DNA of 33,240 nucleotides from Methylobacterium sp. J-067 (GCF_022829465.1 NZ_JAKSXZ010000013.1:1-33240), one strand, 5' to 3'; shown: positions 8,901 to 17,429, counted from the stretch's first letter. Notes: a model not told the origin generated them from the letters alone. Translations and numbers: made by a program.

Positions 8901-10318
8901 AGCCGCCCGACATAGGAGGCCTGGGCGGTGTCGGAGATGGCGGACAGGCGCGACACGTCGATCACCCCATCCGGGCCGGCGCTGGCGCGCAGGGTGAGCT
9001 TCGCCGCCGAGCCGATGGCGCGGCGCAGCGCCGGGTCGGCGAGGCGCAAGCCCTCGGCATCGCCATCGGCCATGATGGCGAAGCGCCCGGCCTTCGGGTC
9101 GCCCTCCGGCTCGACGGAGAGGGTCGCGGCCACCTTGTCGAGGTCGGAATCGCGGCTGCGGATGCCGGCGGCGTCGAGCTTGCCGCGCACGGTCGGGGTG
9201 GTGAGTGGACCCTTGAGGCTGCCGTCGAAGACGAGCTTGGCGATCTCGGACTCGCCCGCCTTCGTCACCTCGCCCTCGGTCGGCAGGGCGCGGGCCTGAA
9301 GGGTCAGGTCGGCGATCCGGTCGGCGGTGATGCCCCCGGAGGCCGACAGACGCGCGGTGCGGGAGGCGAGGTCCAGCCGGTCGATGCGGAAGGCGCCGCT
9401 ATCGGCAAAGGAGAGTCCGCCGTCGAGCTTGGTCGTGCCGGCGAAGACCGACGCGGCCGGGCCCGGCACCAGACCCTCGATGCGCGCGGTGAGATCGAGG
9501 GAAAGCCGCCGCTCGGCGCCGATGCGCGAGATCTTCGCGCCGCCCTTGGCGCCGATCTGCGGGCCGGCGGTGAAGTCGAGGGTGGCGTTCCAGGCGTCGA
9601 GGGTGCCCTTGCCGTCGAGGTCGAAGGCGATGGGCGGCGCGCCGGGGATCGAGGCAGCCTTGGAGAGCAGGCCGCCCGCCTCCTCTAGCAGGTTGGCCTT
9701 CAGTTCGAGCTTGTCGCTCTTCGGGACGTAGGCGAGGGTCAGGCCGAAGAACCCGGCCGCGTCGAGGCGCTTGGCCTCGGCGCGCAGGTCGAGCCCCTCG
9801 CTCGCCGCGCCGAGCTTCGCGCTGCCCTGAGCCGAGAGCCGGGCCGGCTGGCCGGCGATCTCCTCGCCGAGCACCAGTTCCGCGAGTTTGAAGCCCTTGA
9901 TCTCGACCTTCACCGGCAGGTCCGGCAGCAATTTGCCGTCGGGCTTGGCCTCCTCCGGCGTCGGGCCGGGCAGCGGGCGTCGCAGCACCTCCAGCCGGCC
10001 GACCTCCAGGGTGTCGACTTCCAGACGTCCCGAGAGCAGGGCGAGGCGCCGCCAGGAGATGCGCGCCTTGTCGAGCTTCAGCCAGACGCCCGCGCGGTCG
10101 CTCACCGCTACGTCGCGGATGGTCGCGTCCGAGGAGAGGGCCCCGTCCACGGCACCGATGGTGACGCGGGAGGCGGGGGTGGAGAGCGCCTTCGACAGGA
10201 GCCCGCCGAGGACCGACTTGTCGCCGTCCTCCGCGCGGGGCGCGAGCGGCGCGAGGGTGACGAGGCAGAGGAGCGCGGCGAGCAGGGCCGCCCCGGTCTT
10301 GTGCGTGAAGAAGACCAT
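5993..10318 (-). CDS. tamB: translocation and assembly module inner-membrane component TamB
   Basis: TamB is a giant periplasm-spanning protein that works with TamA in outer-membrane protein insertion and, as AsmA-like proteins, in lipid transport. It has 1441 residues. An N-terminal hydrophobic segment (about 10-28) ends in APRAE and could be a cleavable signal or an anchor. It is followed by about a thousand residues of repetitive amphipathic beta strands rich in Gly, Ala, Leu and Asp. The C-terminal DUF490/TamB domain includes GRFDLVGQRLDFDRGRITF and ends LGVGAEYEW with a terminal aromatic residue. Its ATG overlaps the tamA stop by one base (TGATG at 10316-10320), so translation is coupled to tamA. 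The whole opposite strand is also open in places, a GC-bias effect. Confidence 0.94.
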   Translation of the reverse strand: MVFFTHKTGAALLAALLCLVTLAPLAPRAEDGDKSVLGGLLSKALSTPASRVTIGAVDGALSSDATIRDVAVSDRAGVWLKLDKARISWRRLALLSGRLEVDTLEVGRLEVLRRPLPGPTPEEAKPDGKLLPDLPVKVEIKGFKLAELVLGEEIAGQPARLSAQGSAKLGAASEGLDLRAEAKRLDAAGFFGLTLAYVPKSDKLELKANLLEEAGGLLSKAASIPGAPPIAFDLDGKGTLDAWNATLDFTAGPQIGAKGGAKISRIGAERRLSLDLTARIEGLVPGPAASVFAGTTKLDGGLSFADSGAFRIDRLDLASRTARLSASGGITADRIADLTLQARALPTEGEVTKAGESEIAKLVFDGSLKGPLTTPTVRGKLDAAGIRSRDSDLDKVAATLSVEPEGDPKAGRFAIMADGDAEGLRLADPALRRAIGSAAKLTLRASAGPDGVIDVSRLSAISDTAQASYVGRLGQNVLAGTLQASLPDLAAFSGLAGRGLAGSVEAKARLSGDPARKALAADLTVTGSSLATGSGPADRLLGRGPTLTGRVSRTYDGYGFDHLRLEGAGLLATLQGQATAAAADVAARVDLKSLTDLDARFTGRAALDARLTGSLEKPDLAATLTAPSASADGRPIRNLTVEAALRDATGAADGTVKLSGDVGGKPLSGGAHVARATLPAGTDWVLDRLALTLGSVAIEGNAALAEATQLAAGTLAVRAGNLDDLSPLSPEPLAGRLDATVTLTRDGGRQGAAIRATGANLRYGDTALSRLDADLRGADIRARPVLDGHLDADRIVAAGQIVDTLRLAATGTASASDVVLTARARGFALDGAARLIPAEATRIEIARLSAARGADRFALTGPATITLTDGGAVIDGLSIAAGSGRVQVSGRAGQTLDLKVAIRALPLSLARIASPDLALSGTLDGEADVHGSASRPEGRYALKVARLVAPQTRSAGLPPIEAEAKGTLSGGQASLDGRVSAGRGMALTLSGSLPIEPGGPLNLRGKGNLDAALANSVLSATGQSVGGRIAIDGGVTGTLAAPRAEGSATLSGGSFSDPLNGIRFTAIEGRVTGRGDSLVVERLTASTRNGGRVAASGKVSLDPAGGFPGAFRLTAERAELVSSSLMTAVAGLDLSLSGPLAHTPKITGRVDVASIDVAVPDRLPATARPLPGVRHVNTPPELRARLAKRAEAKAVRGRGRGKAAAPFDATLDVSVDAPSHIFVRGRGIDAELGGSLRVTGSSRDPRANGEFSMRRGRFDLVGQRLDFDRGRITFAGSLTTPDLDFSAQTKAGDVTARVAVSGPADAPQFALTSDPSLPQDEILSRLLFKKAAGGLSPFQALQLAQAVAQLSGGAGGPDVFEQARKGLGLDSLDVSTGASGGPALGASRYISDRVSIGVKAGAKPADTAVGVDVDVTRRIKLKGEAGSDGRTSLGVGAEYEW

Positions 10319-12309
10319 CAGAACGCCTGCCCGAGGCTGAGATACAGGACGGCGGGGCGGACATGGCCGCCCTTGTAGGCGTCGAGGGGGAAGGCGAGGT
10401 CGGCGCGGATCGGGCCGATGCCGGTATAGTAGCGCAGGCCGATGCCGACCGACTTGCGGATGGTCTCATCGAAGTTCGGCAGGGACGAGGCGAAGGCCGT
10501 GCCCGCGTCGAAGAACGGCACCACGCCGATCGAGTCCGTCACCTTGATCCGCGCCTCGATGGAGGCTTCGAGCAGGCTGCGCCCGCCGATGGGCAGGTTG
10601 AACGGGCCGATGGGGCCGAGCGTCCGGTAGGGGTAGCCGCGCACCGAGCCGCCGCCGCCCGCGAAGAAGCGGAAATTGTCCGGGATCTCTCCGAGCTTCG
10701 CCCCCGAGACCGAGCCGAAGCCGACGCGGCCCGCGAGGATGAAGCGGGATTCGTCGTCGAGCGAATAATAGGTCGAGCCCTGCGCCTTCGCGACGAGGAT
10801 GCCGGGATCCGAGAGGCCGCCGGGATAGGCGGCGAGCGACGCGATGGCTCGGAAGCCCCGGGTTGGGTCGAGGAGGCTGTCGGTGGAATCGTAGGTGACG
10901 GAGGCCGGCACGCCGATCAGCCGGTAGTTCACCGTGCCCAGCGCGTCCTGCGAGCGGCCCGCCTGCGCGTCGAGGCCGATCTGCGCCGAGAACGTGTCCG
11001 AGAACCGGTGCCGGATCGCGCCGGAGACGCCGCCGCCGTCCACGAGGTAGCTCTGCTGCACCTCGCGGGTGACGAAGGCGTTCGCCAGGAAGTCGTTGCG
11101 GGTTCCCCAGAGGGCGGGCTGCACGTAGGTCGCCGAGAGGCGCCCGCCGAGGCCGTTGGTGCCGATGCCCGCCTGCTTGCGCTGCTGCGCGAACGGGTCG
11201 TAGCCGAGGCCGAGATAGTAGAGATCAGCGTCGAGGCGGAAGGTCTCGCCGCCGCCGAACAGGTTGCGGTTGGCGTAGTAGGCCCGCACCCCCGGCCCGT
11301 CGACCGTCGAGTAGCGCGCCGAGACGCCGATCAGGTTCTTCTCGCGCTCGCTGACTTCCACGAAGAGCGGCAGGTTGCCGTCCGCGTCGAGTTCGGTCCC
11401 CTCGCGCACCCGCACGGCGCCGATGCCTTCGAGCCGCGCCACCGAGCGGCGGATCGCCGACACCGCCTGCGGCGAGTACGGATCGCCCGGTTCCGCGTAG
11501 ATGAAGGAGCGGATCGTGGCCGGGTCCATGCCCTCCGCGCCCCGCACGCTCACCGCCCCGATCCCGGCCTTCGGCCCCGGATCGAGGGTGAAGGTCACGT
11601 CCATGACGTGGGCGGAATCGTCCACGACGGGATCGCGGTCCACCACCTTGGCAAAGGGGTGTCCCCGCGCGCGGAAGTTGTCGACGATGGCCGCCTCGCG
11701 GGCGAGCACGGTCGCGGAGCGGGCCGGCACGTCGTCATCGACGCGGGTGAGGCGCGGCGGCAGCACGTCGTCCGGGAAGGGACGCCCGGCCCGGTCGCGC
11801 ACAGCGATCCGGCGCAGGGTGTAGAGCGGCCCGAGATCGACGGCGACCTTCACCGGCACGAGGCCCCGGTTGCGCCACGCCTCGGCGGCGCGCACCGCCG
11901 CCTCGGTCCGGCCGGGGGCGACGGGCACGCCGTCGACGCGCACCTCCACCCGGCCCTGATAATAGCCGTAGCCCGAGAGCACGTCGGCGAGCTTGAGGAT
12001 GTCCGCCTCGGCGCGGCGCACCAGCCCCTCCCCGTCCGGGGGCGCCTCCTGGCGCAGGCGGTACAGGGCGGAGGCGTCCTGCACGGCGGTCAGGACGTCG
12101 GAATCGTCGGTGCCGGTGACCTTGGCCGCATAGGGCAGAGCGGTCGGGCTCGGGGCCGGCGGCTCCGGCTCGGAGCCGAACAGGCCGAACAGATCGAAGG
12201 CGCGGGCGGGCTCCGGCAGGGCCAAGCTGGCGGCACCGGCCGCCCAGGCGATCAGCACCGCGCGGGCAGCCCCCTGCGGCAGGGAGAACGGACGTCGAAG
12301 GAACACCAA
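10318..12309 (-). CDS. tamA: outer-membrane assembly protein TamA (Omp85/BamA family)
   Basis: TamA is an outer-membrane beta barrel with periplasmic POTRA domains that pairs with TamB. The 663-residue product has a signal-like N-terminus (to about residue 38, ALPEPARAF). POTRA-like regions follow, with the DVLSGYGYYQGRVEV segment typical of TamA POTRA 1. The 16-strand barrel contains FFAGGGGSVRGYPYRTLGP, the conserved barrel loop motif of the family (here GSVRGY), and the chain ends LYLSLGQAF with the C-terminal Phe recognised by the Bam machine. No ATG is available near the start: codons TTG (12307-12309) and GTG (12304-12306) are adjacent and no strong ribosome site precedes them, so the exact start is uncertain; the open frame runs back to 12390. 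It overlaps tamB by one base. Confidence 0.92.
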   Translation of the reverse strand: MVFLRRPFSLPQGAARAVLIAWAAGAASLALPEPARAFDLFGLFGSEPEPPAPSPTALPYAAKVTGTDDSDVLTAVQDASALYRLRQEAPPDGEGLVRRAEADILKLADVLSGYGYYQGRVEVRVDGVPVAPGRTEAAVRAAEAWRNRGLVPVKVAVDLGPLYTLRRIAVRDRAGRPFPDDVLPPRLTRVDDDVPARSATVLAREAAIVDNFRARGHPFAKVVDRDPVVDDSAHVMDVTFTLDPGPKAGIGAVSVRGAEGMDPATIRSFIYAEPGDPYSPQAVSAIRRSVARLEGIGAVRVREGTELDADGNLPLFVEVSEREKNLIGVSARYSTVDGPGVRAYYANRNLFGGGETFRLDADLYYLGLGYDPFAQQRKQAGIGTNGLGGRLSATYVQPALWGTRNDFLANAFVTREVQQSYLVDGGGVSGAIRHRFSDTFSAQIGLDAQAGRSQDALGTVNYRLIGVPASVTYDSTDSLLDPTRGFRAIASLAAYPGGLSDPGILVAKAQGSTYYSLDDESRFILAGRVGFGSVSGAKLGEIPDNFRFFAGGGGSVRGYPYRTLGPIGPFNLPIGGRSLLEASIEARIKVTDSIGVVPFFDAGTAFASSLPNFDETIRKSVGIGLRYYTGIGPIRADLAFPLDAYKGGHVRPAVLYLSLGQAF

Positions 12310-12503
12310 GCGGGCTGCAGCCGTCAGGCCGGGATGCAGTCGGTTTGGCCGTACGCGTTCCGATTCATGCTCGACGCCCCCACGTCTCGCTCAGCGCCTC
12401 GCCAGGGGCGCCCACTCACCTCTGCCCGATGGCCGCACGATGGCGCGGCCCCGGCCTGTCACGTCACGCCGCAAATGAGACGACTCTGTGGCGAAGCTGC
12501 GAT

Positions 12504-14561
12504 TCAGGCGGCCCTGACCTGTGAAAGGAAGCCGGCGACCGCTCCGCGCAGCGCCCCCGCCTGACGGGACAGATCTCTCGCGGCGGTGAGCACCTGATCG
12601 GACCCGTGGCTCGCCGTGGCGGCGGCCTCATCGACCCCCGCGACATGGCCAGAGACGGCGCGGGTGTCCTGCGAGGTCTGCGCGGTGGTGCGGGCGATCT
12701 CGGCGGTGGCGGCGCCCTGCTCTTCGACCATGGCGGCGATGTCGGAGCCGATCCGGGCGAGGTCGCGGACCATGGTGGCGATGCCGCCGATGGAGCGCAC
12801 CGAGGCGTCCGTCGCCCCGGCGATCTCGCCGACCTTGGCCGCGATGTCCTCGGTGGCGCGGGTGGTCTGGGCGGCGAGTTCCTTCACCTCCGCCGCGACG
12901 ACGGCGAAGCCCCGCCCCGCCTCGCCCGCGCGGGCCGCCTCAATGGTGGCGTTGAGGGCGAGAAGGTTGGTCTGCGCGGCGACGCTGGAGATCATGCCGA
13001 CGATCTCGCCGATGCTGGCGGCGGCCTCCGCGAGGCGGCGCACCTCGTCGGCCGCGCCGTCCGCGTCGCGCTGGGCGGTGGCGGCGAGGTTGGCCGAGGC
13101 GCCGACCTGCGCGGCGATCTCGTGCACCGACACCGACAGTTCCTCCGTCGCGGCGGCGACCGCGTCGGCCGAGCCCGCCGCCGAGTGCGAGGCGCTGGCG
13201 ACCGCCCGGCTCAGGCCGGTCGTGTCGCGGGCCGCTTTGGCCATGCCGAGCGCCGAGGATTCGAGCTGGCTCGCGGCGGCCGAGACCGCCTCCACGATAC
13301 TGCCGACCTGTCCCTCGAAATCGTCGGCGAGGAGCTTGGCCGCCTGGCGCTGGGCGGCGGCGTGGTCCAGCGCCATGCGCTCCTGTGCCGCCTGCGCGGC
13401 CCGGCGCTCGGTGACGCTCTCGCGGAAGGCGATCGCCGCGCCGGTGATCGCCCGCAACTCGCGCGGGCCGCCGGCCGGCAGCACAACCGTCTCGGCCTCC
13501 GCGTCGCCCCGGCCGATGAGGGTGAGCGCCCTCGCCACCCGCGTGAGCGGGCGGCTGATGGCGGTGCCGAGCGCCGCCGCGATGCCGACCGAAGCCGTGA
13601 GCAGGGCGAGCGCCCCGCCGATCCAGAGCCAGAGCAGCCGTTCGGCCTCTGCGCGCAGGGAGCGCGCCTGCCCGACCAGCTCGCCGGTCAACTGGTCCTC
13701 GACGCCCTTCAGGCCGTCGATGCGCTGCGTCGCCAGCTTGAACCAGCCCGGCGCGTCGCGGAAGGAAGGGGCCTCGCCGGGGATGAGGGCGAGCAGCGAC
13801 TCGCGCAGCCGCGCGACCTCGCGGGCGGGTGCGGTCCCCTCCGCCGCATCGAGGGCGCCGGCCTGCGCGGGCGCCGCGCTGGCGCGGAACAGCTTGGCGT
13901 AGGTCCCTTGATCCGCCATCAGGGTCGCGAGGCGGCGGGCGGCGGGAAGGTCGTACTGGCCGGAGGCGAAGACGGCCGAGGCGGCGGCTCGCTCCTGGCC
14001 GGCGGCCTCCTTCATCATCAGGAAGGCGGCATAGGATTGGGCGCGGGCGGCGATGGAGGCCTCGTCCATGGCACCGCCCATGGCGCGCACGAGCCCGAGC
14101 CCGGCGCCGATCATGCCCGTATAGAAGGCGGCGGCCTGCGGCGCGGGGACGGACAGGCCGTCGATCACCTTGCGCTGCGCGGCGAGGCCGTCGAGCTTGT
14201 CCGCGAGCTCCTTGGCCGAGGCGGCGGCCGCGCCGCCCATGGCGGCGAAGCCCCCCGCCGCGACGGCCTCCTTCAGGCCCGCGAGCGCCGCATCCGTGCG
14301 CCCCCGCTGGGCCGTCAGCTCGGGGCCGAACTGCGCGCCCTTGGCCGCCAGGAACAGGCTGGAGGCGCCCCGCTCCCGCTGCGCCTCGTGGACGAAGGCG
14401 CTGATCCGCGAGGACAGTCCCACGAGGTCCTCCACCCGGACCATGTCGGCGCGGCGCGTCCACTGATCCGAGATCGAGACGCCCGCTGCGCCCGCGAAGG
14501 CGAGGCAGGGCGCGAGCGCGACCGCCAGGATGCGGGAATGGAGCGTCGCGAGGAGGGTCAT
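12504..14561 (-). CDS. methyl-accepting chemotaxis protein with NIT sensor domain
   Basis: This chemoreceptor would feed signals to CheA/CheW at the inner membrane. Of its 685 residues, 10-30 form the first membrane helix. Residues about 45-300 form an all-helical periplasmic sensor with [15 protein letters not shown] (56-70), the hallmark of NIT (nitrate/nitrite-sensing) domains. The second membrane helix is about 310-332, a HAMP domain is about 333-385, and the cytoplasmic coiled coil has its signalling tip at about 525-565 ([20 protein letters not shown]). It ends FLSQVRAA without a C-terminal CheR/CheB-binding pentapeptide. No che gene is beside it, as usual for scattered receptors. The HxlR-type gene lies upstream on the same strand (97 bases), with an AT-rich dyad between them. 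The nitrate ligand is inferred from the domain only. Confidence 0.92.
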   Translation of the reverse strand: MTLLATLHSRILAVALAPCLAFAGAAGVSISDQWTRRADMVRVEDLVGLSSRISAFVHEAQRERGASSLFLAAKGAQFGPELTAQRGRTDAALAGLKEAVAAGGFAAMGGAAAASAKELADKLDGLAAQRKVIDGLSVPAPQAAAFYTGMIGAGLGLVRAMGGAMDEASIAARAQSYAAFLMMKEAAGQERAAASAVFASGQYDLPAARRLATLMADQGTYAKLFRASAAPAQAGALDAAEGTAPAREVARLRESLLALIPGEAPSFRDAPGWFKLATQRIDGLKGVEDQLTGELVGQARSLRAEAERLLWLWIGGALALLTASVGIAAALGTAISRPLTRVARALTLIGRGDAEAETVVLPAGGPRELRAITGAAIAFRESVTERRAAQAAQERMALDHAAAQRQAAKLLADDFEGQVGSIVEAVSAAASQLESSALGMAKAARDTTGLSRAVASASHSAAGSADAVAAATEELSVSVHEIAAQVGASANLAATAQRDADGAADEVRRLAEAAASIGEIVGMISSVAAQTNLLALNATIEAARAGEAGRGFAVVAAEVKELAAQTTRATEDIAAKVGEIAGATDASVRSIGGIATMVRDLARIGSDIAAMVEEQGAATAEIARTTAQTSQDTRAVSGHVAGVDEAAATASHGSDQVLTAARDLSRQAGALRGAVAGFLSQVRAA

Positions 14562-14607
14562 GATTCAGCCAGAAGTAGTGTTTGCGCTGTCAATACTCAC
14601 GTAGGTT

Positions 14608-14619
14608 GATAAAATTATC
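14608..14619. promoter_or_regulatory. AT-rich dyad upstream of the chemoreceptor gene
   Basis: GATAA-AA-TTATC forms a 5-base dyad in an otherwise GC-rich genome, 46 bases before the chemoreceptor ATG. On the coding strand a TTGACA hexamer lies between it and the start, but no convincing -10 sits at the right distance. It may be an operator or part of a promoter. The factor is unknown. Confidence 0.35.
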
Positions 14620-14658
14620 GTTGCCGGGGCCCGATAGTGATCGAGGCCACTTGCTCGT

Positions 14659-15018
14659 TTAAGCTGCAGATCGGGTCGAATCTGCTTGCCCGGTGTGCAG
14701 GTCTCCCCAAGTTTTCAGCGCGGAAATGACAGGTTGCAGCGTGCGGCCTCGCTCGGTCAGGCTGTACTCCACTTTGGGAGGGACTTCGGCGTAGACCCGT
14801 CTTGCGATCAGCCCGTCGGCTTCCATTTCCCGAAGCTGATTCGTGAGCATCCGCTGCGTGACGCTCGTCAGCCGGCGCCGGAGTTCGCTTAAGCGCAGCG
14901 TCCCCTCCAGCAGGTGGTAGAGGATCACGCCCTTCCACTTGCCGTCGATGAGCCGGAGGGTGGCTTCGACGGCGCAGCCGGGGCTGCAATCGCCGCTGTG
15001 ATGGCGGGTGCGGGCCAT
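14659..15018 (-). CDS. HxlR/MarR-like winged-helix transcriptional regulator
   Basis: This is a 119-residue HxlR-family DNA-binding protein. The N-terminal CSPGCAVEATLRLIDGKW carries the family signature, and the first Cys pair (Cys11, Cys15) is placed as in redox-sensing members such as YodB, QorR and HypR. LRLSELRRRLTSVTQRMLTNQL is split over the recognition helix-turn-helix, and PPKVEYSLTERGR is the beta-wing. The ATG at 15016-15018 has AAAGGA at good spacing. It is divergent from an MDR-family oxidoreductase across 97 bases containing the palindrome CACTAGTG, the classic layout for a regulator controlling a quinone- or aldehyde-responsive reductase. The inducer is not known from sequence. 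Confidence 0.92.
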   Translation of the reverse strand: MARTRHHSGDCSPGCAVEATLRLIDGKWKGVILYHLLEGTLRLSELRRRLTSVTQRMLTNQLREMEADGLIARRVYAEVPPKVEYSLTERGRTLQPVISALKTWGDLHTGQADSTRSAA

Positions 15019-15035
15019 GGCGGTATCCTTTTCGA

Positions 15036-15043
15036 CACTAGTG
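15036..15043. promoter_or_regulatory. candidate operator palindrome between hxlR-type gene and oxidoreductase
   Basis: CACTAGTG is a perfect 8-base palindrome located 18 bases from the regulator start and about 72 from the oxidoreductase start. It is flanked by two direct CCTTTT repeats (15027-15032 and 15045-15050). The position suits autoregulation by the HxlR-type protein, by analogy with other divergent HxlR pairs. Confidence 0.45.
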
Positions 15044-15115
15044 GCCTTTTATGTGCGTACTTGCGCGCTTGGAAGAGCGGCGGCATCACGCGGGCCTCGA
15101 TACGAGGAGGTCGCG

Positions 15116-16135
15116 ATGCGCGCCGTCGGATACCGGAAGTCCCTGCCGATCACCCAGGACGAGGCGCTGGTCGACCTCGACCTCCCGCAGCCCGAGCCGG
15201 GGCCGCGCGACCTGCTCGTGAAGGTCGAGGCGATTTCGGTGAACCCGGTGGACACCAAGGTCCGGCGCCGGGCCGAGCCGGAGGCCGGCGGCACCAAGGT
15301 GCTTGGATGGGACGCCGCCGGGACCGTCGTCGCCACCGGCGCGAAGGTGACGGAGTTCGCCGTCGGCGACGCGGTGTTCTATGCCGGCGATCTCGGCCGA
15401 CCGGGGACCAATTCCGAGTTTCACTGCGTCGATGCGCGGATCGTCGGGCGCAAGCCGACGAGCCTCGATTGGGCGCAGGCCGCCGCGCTGCCCCTGACGG
15501 CGATCACCGCCTGGGAAACGCTCTTTGACCGGCTCGACACCGGCAGGCCCGTGCGCGGCGCGGCCCATGCCCTGCTCATCGTCGGCGGGGCGGGCGGGGT
15601 CGGGTCCATCGCGATCCAGCTCGCCCGGCAGCTCACCGACCTGACGGTGATCGCCACCGCCTCGCGGCCGGAGACGGCGCAATGGTGCTGGGACCTCGGC
15701 GCCCACCACGTCGTGGACCACCGGAAGCCCCTGGCGGCCGAGGTGGCAGCCCTCCGGATCGGCGCGCCGGGCCTCGTCTTCTCGACCACCAACACCGACC
15801 TGCATCTCACCGAGATCGCCGGACTGATCGCGCCGCAGGGGCGCTTCGCCCTGATCGACGATCCCGAGAGCCTGGATATCTCGGTCCTCAAGCGGAAGAG
15901 CCTGTCCCTGCACTGGGAGTTCATGTTCACCCGCTCGATGTTCGCCACCGCCGACATCGCCGAGCAGGGGCGGCTCCTGAACGAAGTCGCGCGGCTCGTG
16001 GACGAGGGGCGCCTGCGCACCACCCTGGGCGAGCATTACGGGCGCATCGATGCGGACAACCTCCGGCGGGCGCACGCCTTGATCGAGTCGGGCCGGGCCA
16101 AGGGCAAGATCGTCCTGGAAGGCTTCGCGGACTAG
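15116..16135 (+). CDS. zinc-type alcohol dehydrogenase-like / quinone oxidoreductase-like protein (MDR superfamily)
   Basis: This NAD(P)H-dependent medium-chain reductase has 339 residues. It opens MRAVGYRKSLPITQDEALVD like the adh_fam_1 subgroup, and has the SVNPVDTKVR active-site loop and the cofactor motif VGGAGGVGS (156-164). The catalytic-zinc cysteines of true alcohol dehydrogenases are missing, so a zinc-independent quinone or enone reductase activity is more likely than alcohol oxidation. The ATG at 15116 follows a perfect GAGGAGG ribosome site (15104-15110); an upstream in-frame ATG at 15008 would run through the regulator's own start region and is unlikely. Divergence from the HxlR-type gene indicates control by that regulator. 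The MFS gene converges from the right with 17 bases between stops. Confidence 0.9.
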   Translation: MRAVGYRKSLPITQDEALVDLDLPQPEPGPRDLLVKVEAISVNPVDTKVRRRAEPEAGGTKVLGWDAAGTVVATGAKVTEFAVGDAVFYAGDLGRPGTNSEFHCVDARIVGRKPTSLDWAQAAALPLTAITAWETLFDRLDTGRPVRGAAHALLIVGGAGGVGSIAIQLARQLTDLTVIATASRPETAQWCWDLGAHHVVDHRKPLAAEVAALRIGAPGLVFSTTNTDLHLTEIAGLIAPQGRFALIDDPESLDISVLKRKSLSLHWEFMFTRSMFATADIAEQGRLLNEVARLVDEGRLRTTLGEHYGRIDADNLRRAHALIESGRAKGKIVLEGFAD

Positions 16136-16152
16136 GCCGGGGCGCGGGGGCC

Positions 16153-17307
16153 CTACAGGCGCAGCACCCGCCCCGCCCCCGCGACGCCCACCAGCAGCAC
16201 GGCCACCGCCAGAAAGGCGGTCGGCAGGCTCGTCGCCTGGGCGAGGAAGCCGATCAGCGCCGGGCCGGCGAGCACCCCGGCATAGCCGAAGGTGGTCACG
16301 GCCGGCACGGCGACGCTCGGGGGCATCGCCGTCTGCCGTCCGGCGGCGGTGAACAGCACCGGCACGATGTTGGCGCAGCCCGCCCCGACCAGGGCGTAGC
16401 CGGCCAGCGCCGCCTCCCAAGCCGGAACGAGGACCGTGAGGGCGAGGCCGGCGGCGGCGCAGAGCCCGCCGAGGACGAGGACGCGACGGCGCCCGAGGCG
16501 GGCGACGATCAGATCGCCCGCGAGCCGGCCCGCCGTCATCGTCACCGAGAAGGCCGCATAGCCGAGGGTCGCCCGCGCGGCATCGACGCCCCGATCCTGT
16601 GACAGGAACACGGCGCTCCAATCGAGCACCGAGCCCTCCGTCAGGAAGGTGATGCAGCACAGGATGCCGATGGCGAGGACGATCCCGCGCGGGAGTGCGA
16701 AGGCGGGACCGTCCGCCGTGGCGGCCCGCGCCAGGATGCCGGGCCAGGAGGCCGCGAACATCACGGCGATGGCGGCGACGGCGAGCAGGGTCGTGGTGCC
16801 GATTCCGAGGCCGGCGAAGAGCAAAGCTCCCGCCGCCAGCGCCCCGACGAGGCTGCCGAGGCTGTAGAGCCCATGGAAGCCCGACATCATCGGGCGTCCC
16901 CGTGCCTTCTCCACCGCGACGGCCTGAAGGTTCATGGCGCAATCGACCGCGCCCATCCCCGCGCCGAACAGCAGCAGGCAGGGCGCGATCAGCCACGCCG
17001 AATCGGCGTTCGCGAGGATCGGCAGCGGCAGGGCGATCGCGCCCGTGCCGAACAGCACCACCGGGCGCAGGCCGAACCGGGCCGCCGCCGCGCCCGCGAG
17101 GGGCATCGCCGCGATGGAGCCGATGCCGAGGCAGAGCAGCAGGAGGCCGAGTTGCGCCTCGCTCAAGCCGGCCTGCGCCTTCACATGCGGAACCAGCGGC
17201 GCCCAGGCGGCGGTGCCGATGCCGACGATCAGGAACAGGAGGCGGGTGGACCACGCGCCGTCGCGGGTCCGGGTGGCGCGCGGCTCGGTCGCGGCGAGAA
17301 TCTGCAT
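16153..17307 (-). CDS. MFS transporter (YbjJ-like)
   Basis: This is an inner-membrane major facilitator permease with about 12 hydrophobic helices. The first is LLFLIVGIGTAAWAPLVPHVK, in which WAPLVP is typical of the YbjJ-like branch. The A-loop like region is GAAAARFGLRPVV and the second half holds GRLAGDLIVARLGRRRV. The FHGLYSLGSLVGAL segment is shared by this subgroup. The substrate is unknown. I chose the ATG at 17305-17307 (384 residues) because the preceding 21 residues are Pro/Arg-rich and unlike a transporter; ATG at 17340 is an alternative, and neither has a clear ribosome site. It is convergent with the MDR oxidoreductase and divergent from uvrA, sharing a 265-base gap with the LexA-like site. 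Confidence 0.88.
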   Translation of the reverse strand: MQILAATEPRATRTRDGAWSTRLLFLIVGIGTAAWAPLVPHVKAQAGLSEAQLGLLLLCLGIGSIAAMPLAGAAAARFGLRPVVLFGTGAIALPLPILANADSAWLIAPCLLLFGAGMGAVDCAMNLQAVAVEKARGRPMMSGFHGLYSLGSLVGALAAGALLFAGLGIGTTTLLAVAAIAVMFAASWPGILARAATADGPAFALPRGIVLAIGILCCITFLTEGSVLDWSAVFLSQDRGVDAARATLGYAAFSVTMTAGRLAGDLIVARLGRRRVLVLGGLCAAAGLALTVLVPAWEAALAGYALVGAGCANIVPVLFTAAGRQTAMPPSVAVPAVTTFGYAGVLAGPALIGFLAQATSLPTAFLAVAVLLVGVAGAGRVLRL

Positions 17308-17414
17308 CGGCAGGCGTCGGCAATCGGGTGGCGGAGCCATACCTCTGGGGCGGCCCGCGCTTGGCCGCAAGGCAGGCCGGCGCCAACCTGCCCTGCGCGG
17401 GGCCGGTTGCCCGC

Positions 17415-17429
17415 GTACTCATTTCGTTC
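17415..17429. promoter_or_regulatory. LexA (SOS) box-like site upstream of uvrA
   Basis: GTAC-TCATTTC-GTTC matches the alphaproteobacterial LexA consensus GTTC-N7-GTTC at 7 of 8 fixed positions with exactly the right spacing. It lies 143 bases before uvrA and 107 before the MFS start. uvrA is a classical SOS gene, which supports the reading; a single mismatch in a short consensus leaves doubt. Confidence 0.5.

Noticed and set aside
10363..12564. Rightward open frame of 733 codons
   Set aside because: It is the complementary frame of tamA and has an Arg/His/Gly/Ala-rich composition without known motifs.
12606..14609. Rightward open frames of 667 and 428 codons opposite the chemoreceptor
   Set aside because: They are antisense shadows of a long Ala-rich coiled-coil gene; there is no ribosome site or domain.
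14606..14623. FNR/NnrR-type box (TTGAT-N4-ATCAA) before the NIT chemoreceptor
   Set aside because: Only the left half TTGAT is present; the right half reads TTATC/ATCGT, so the match is too weak.
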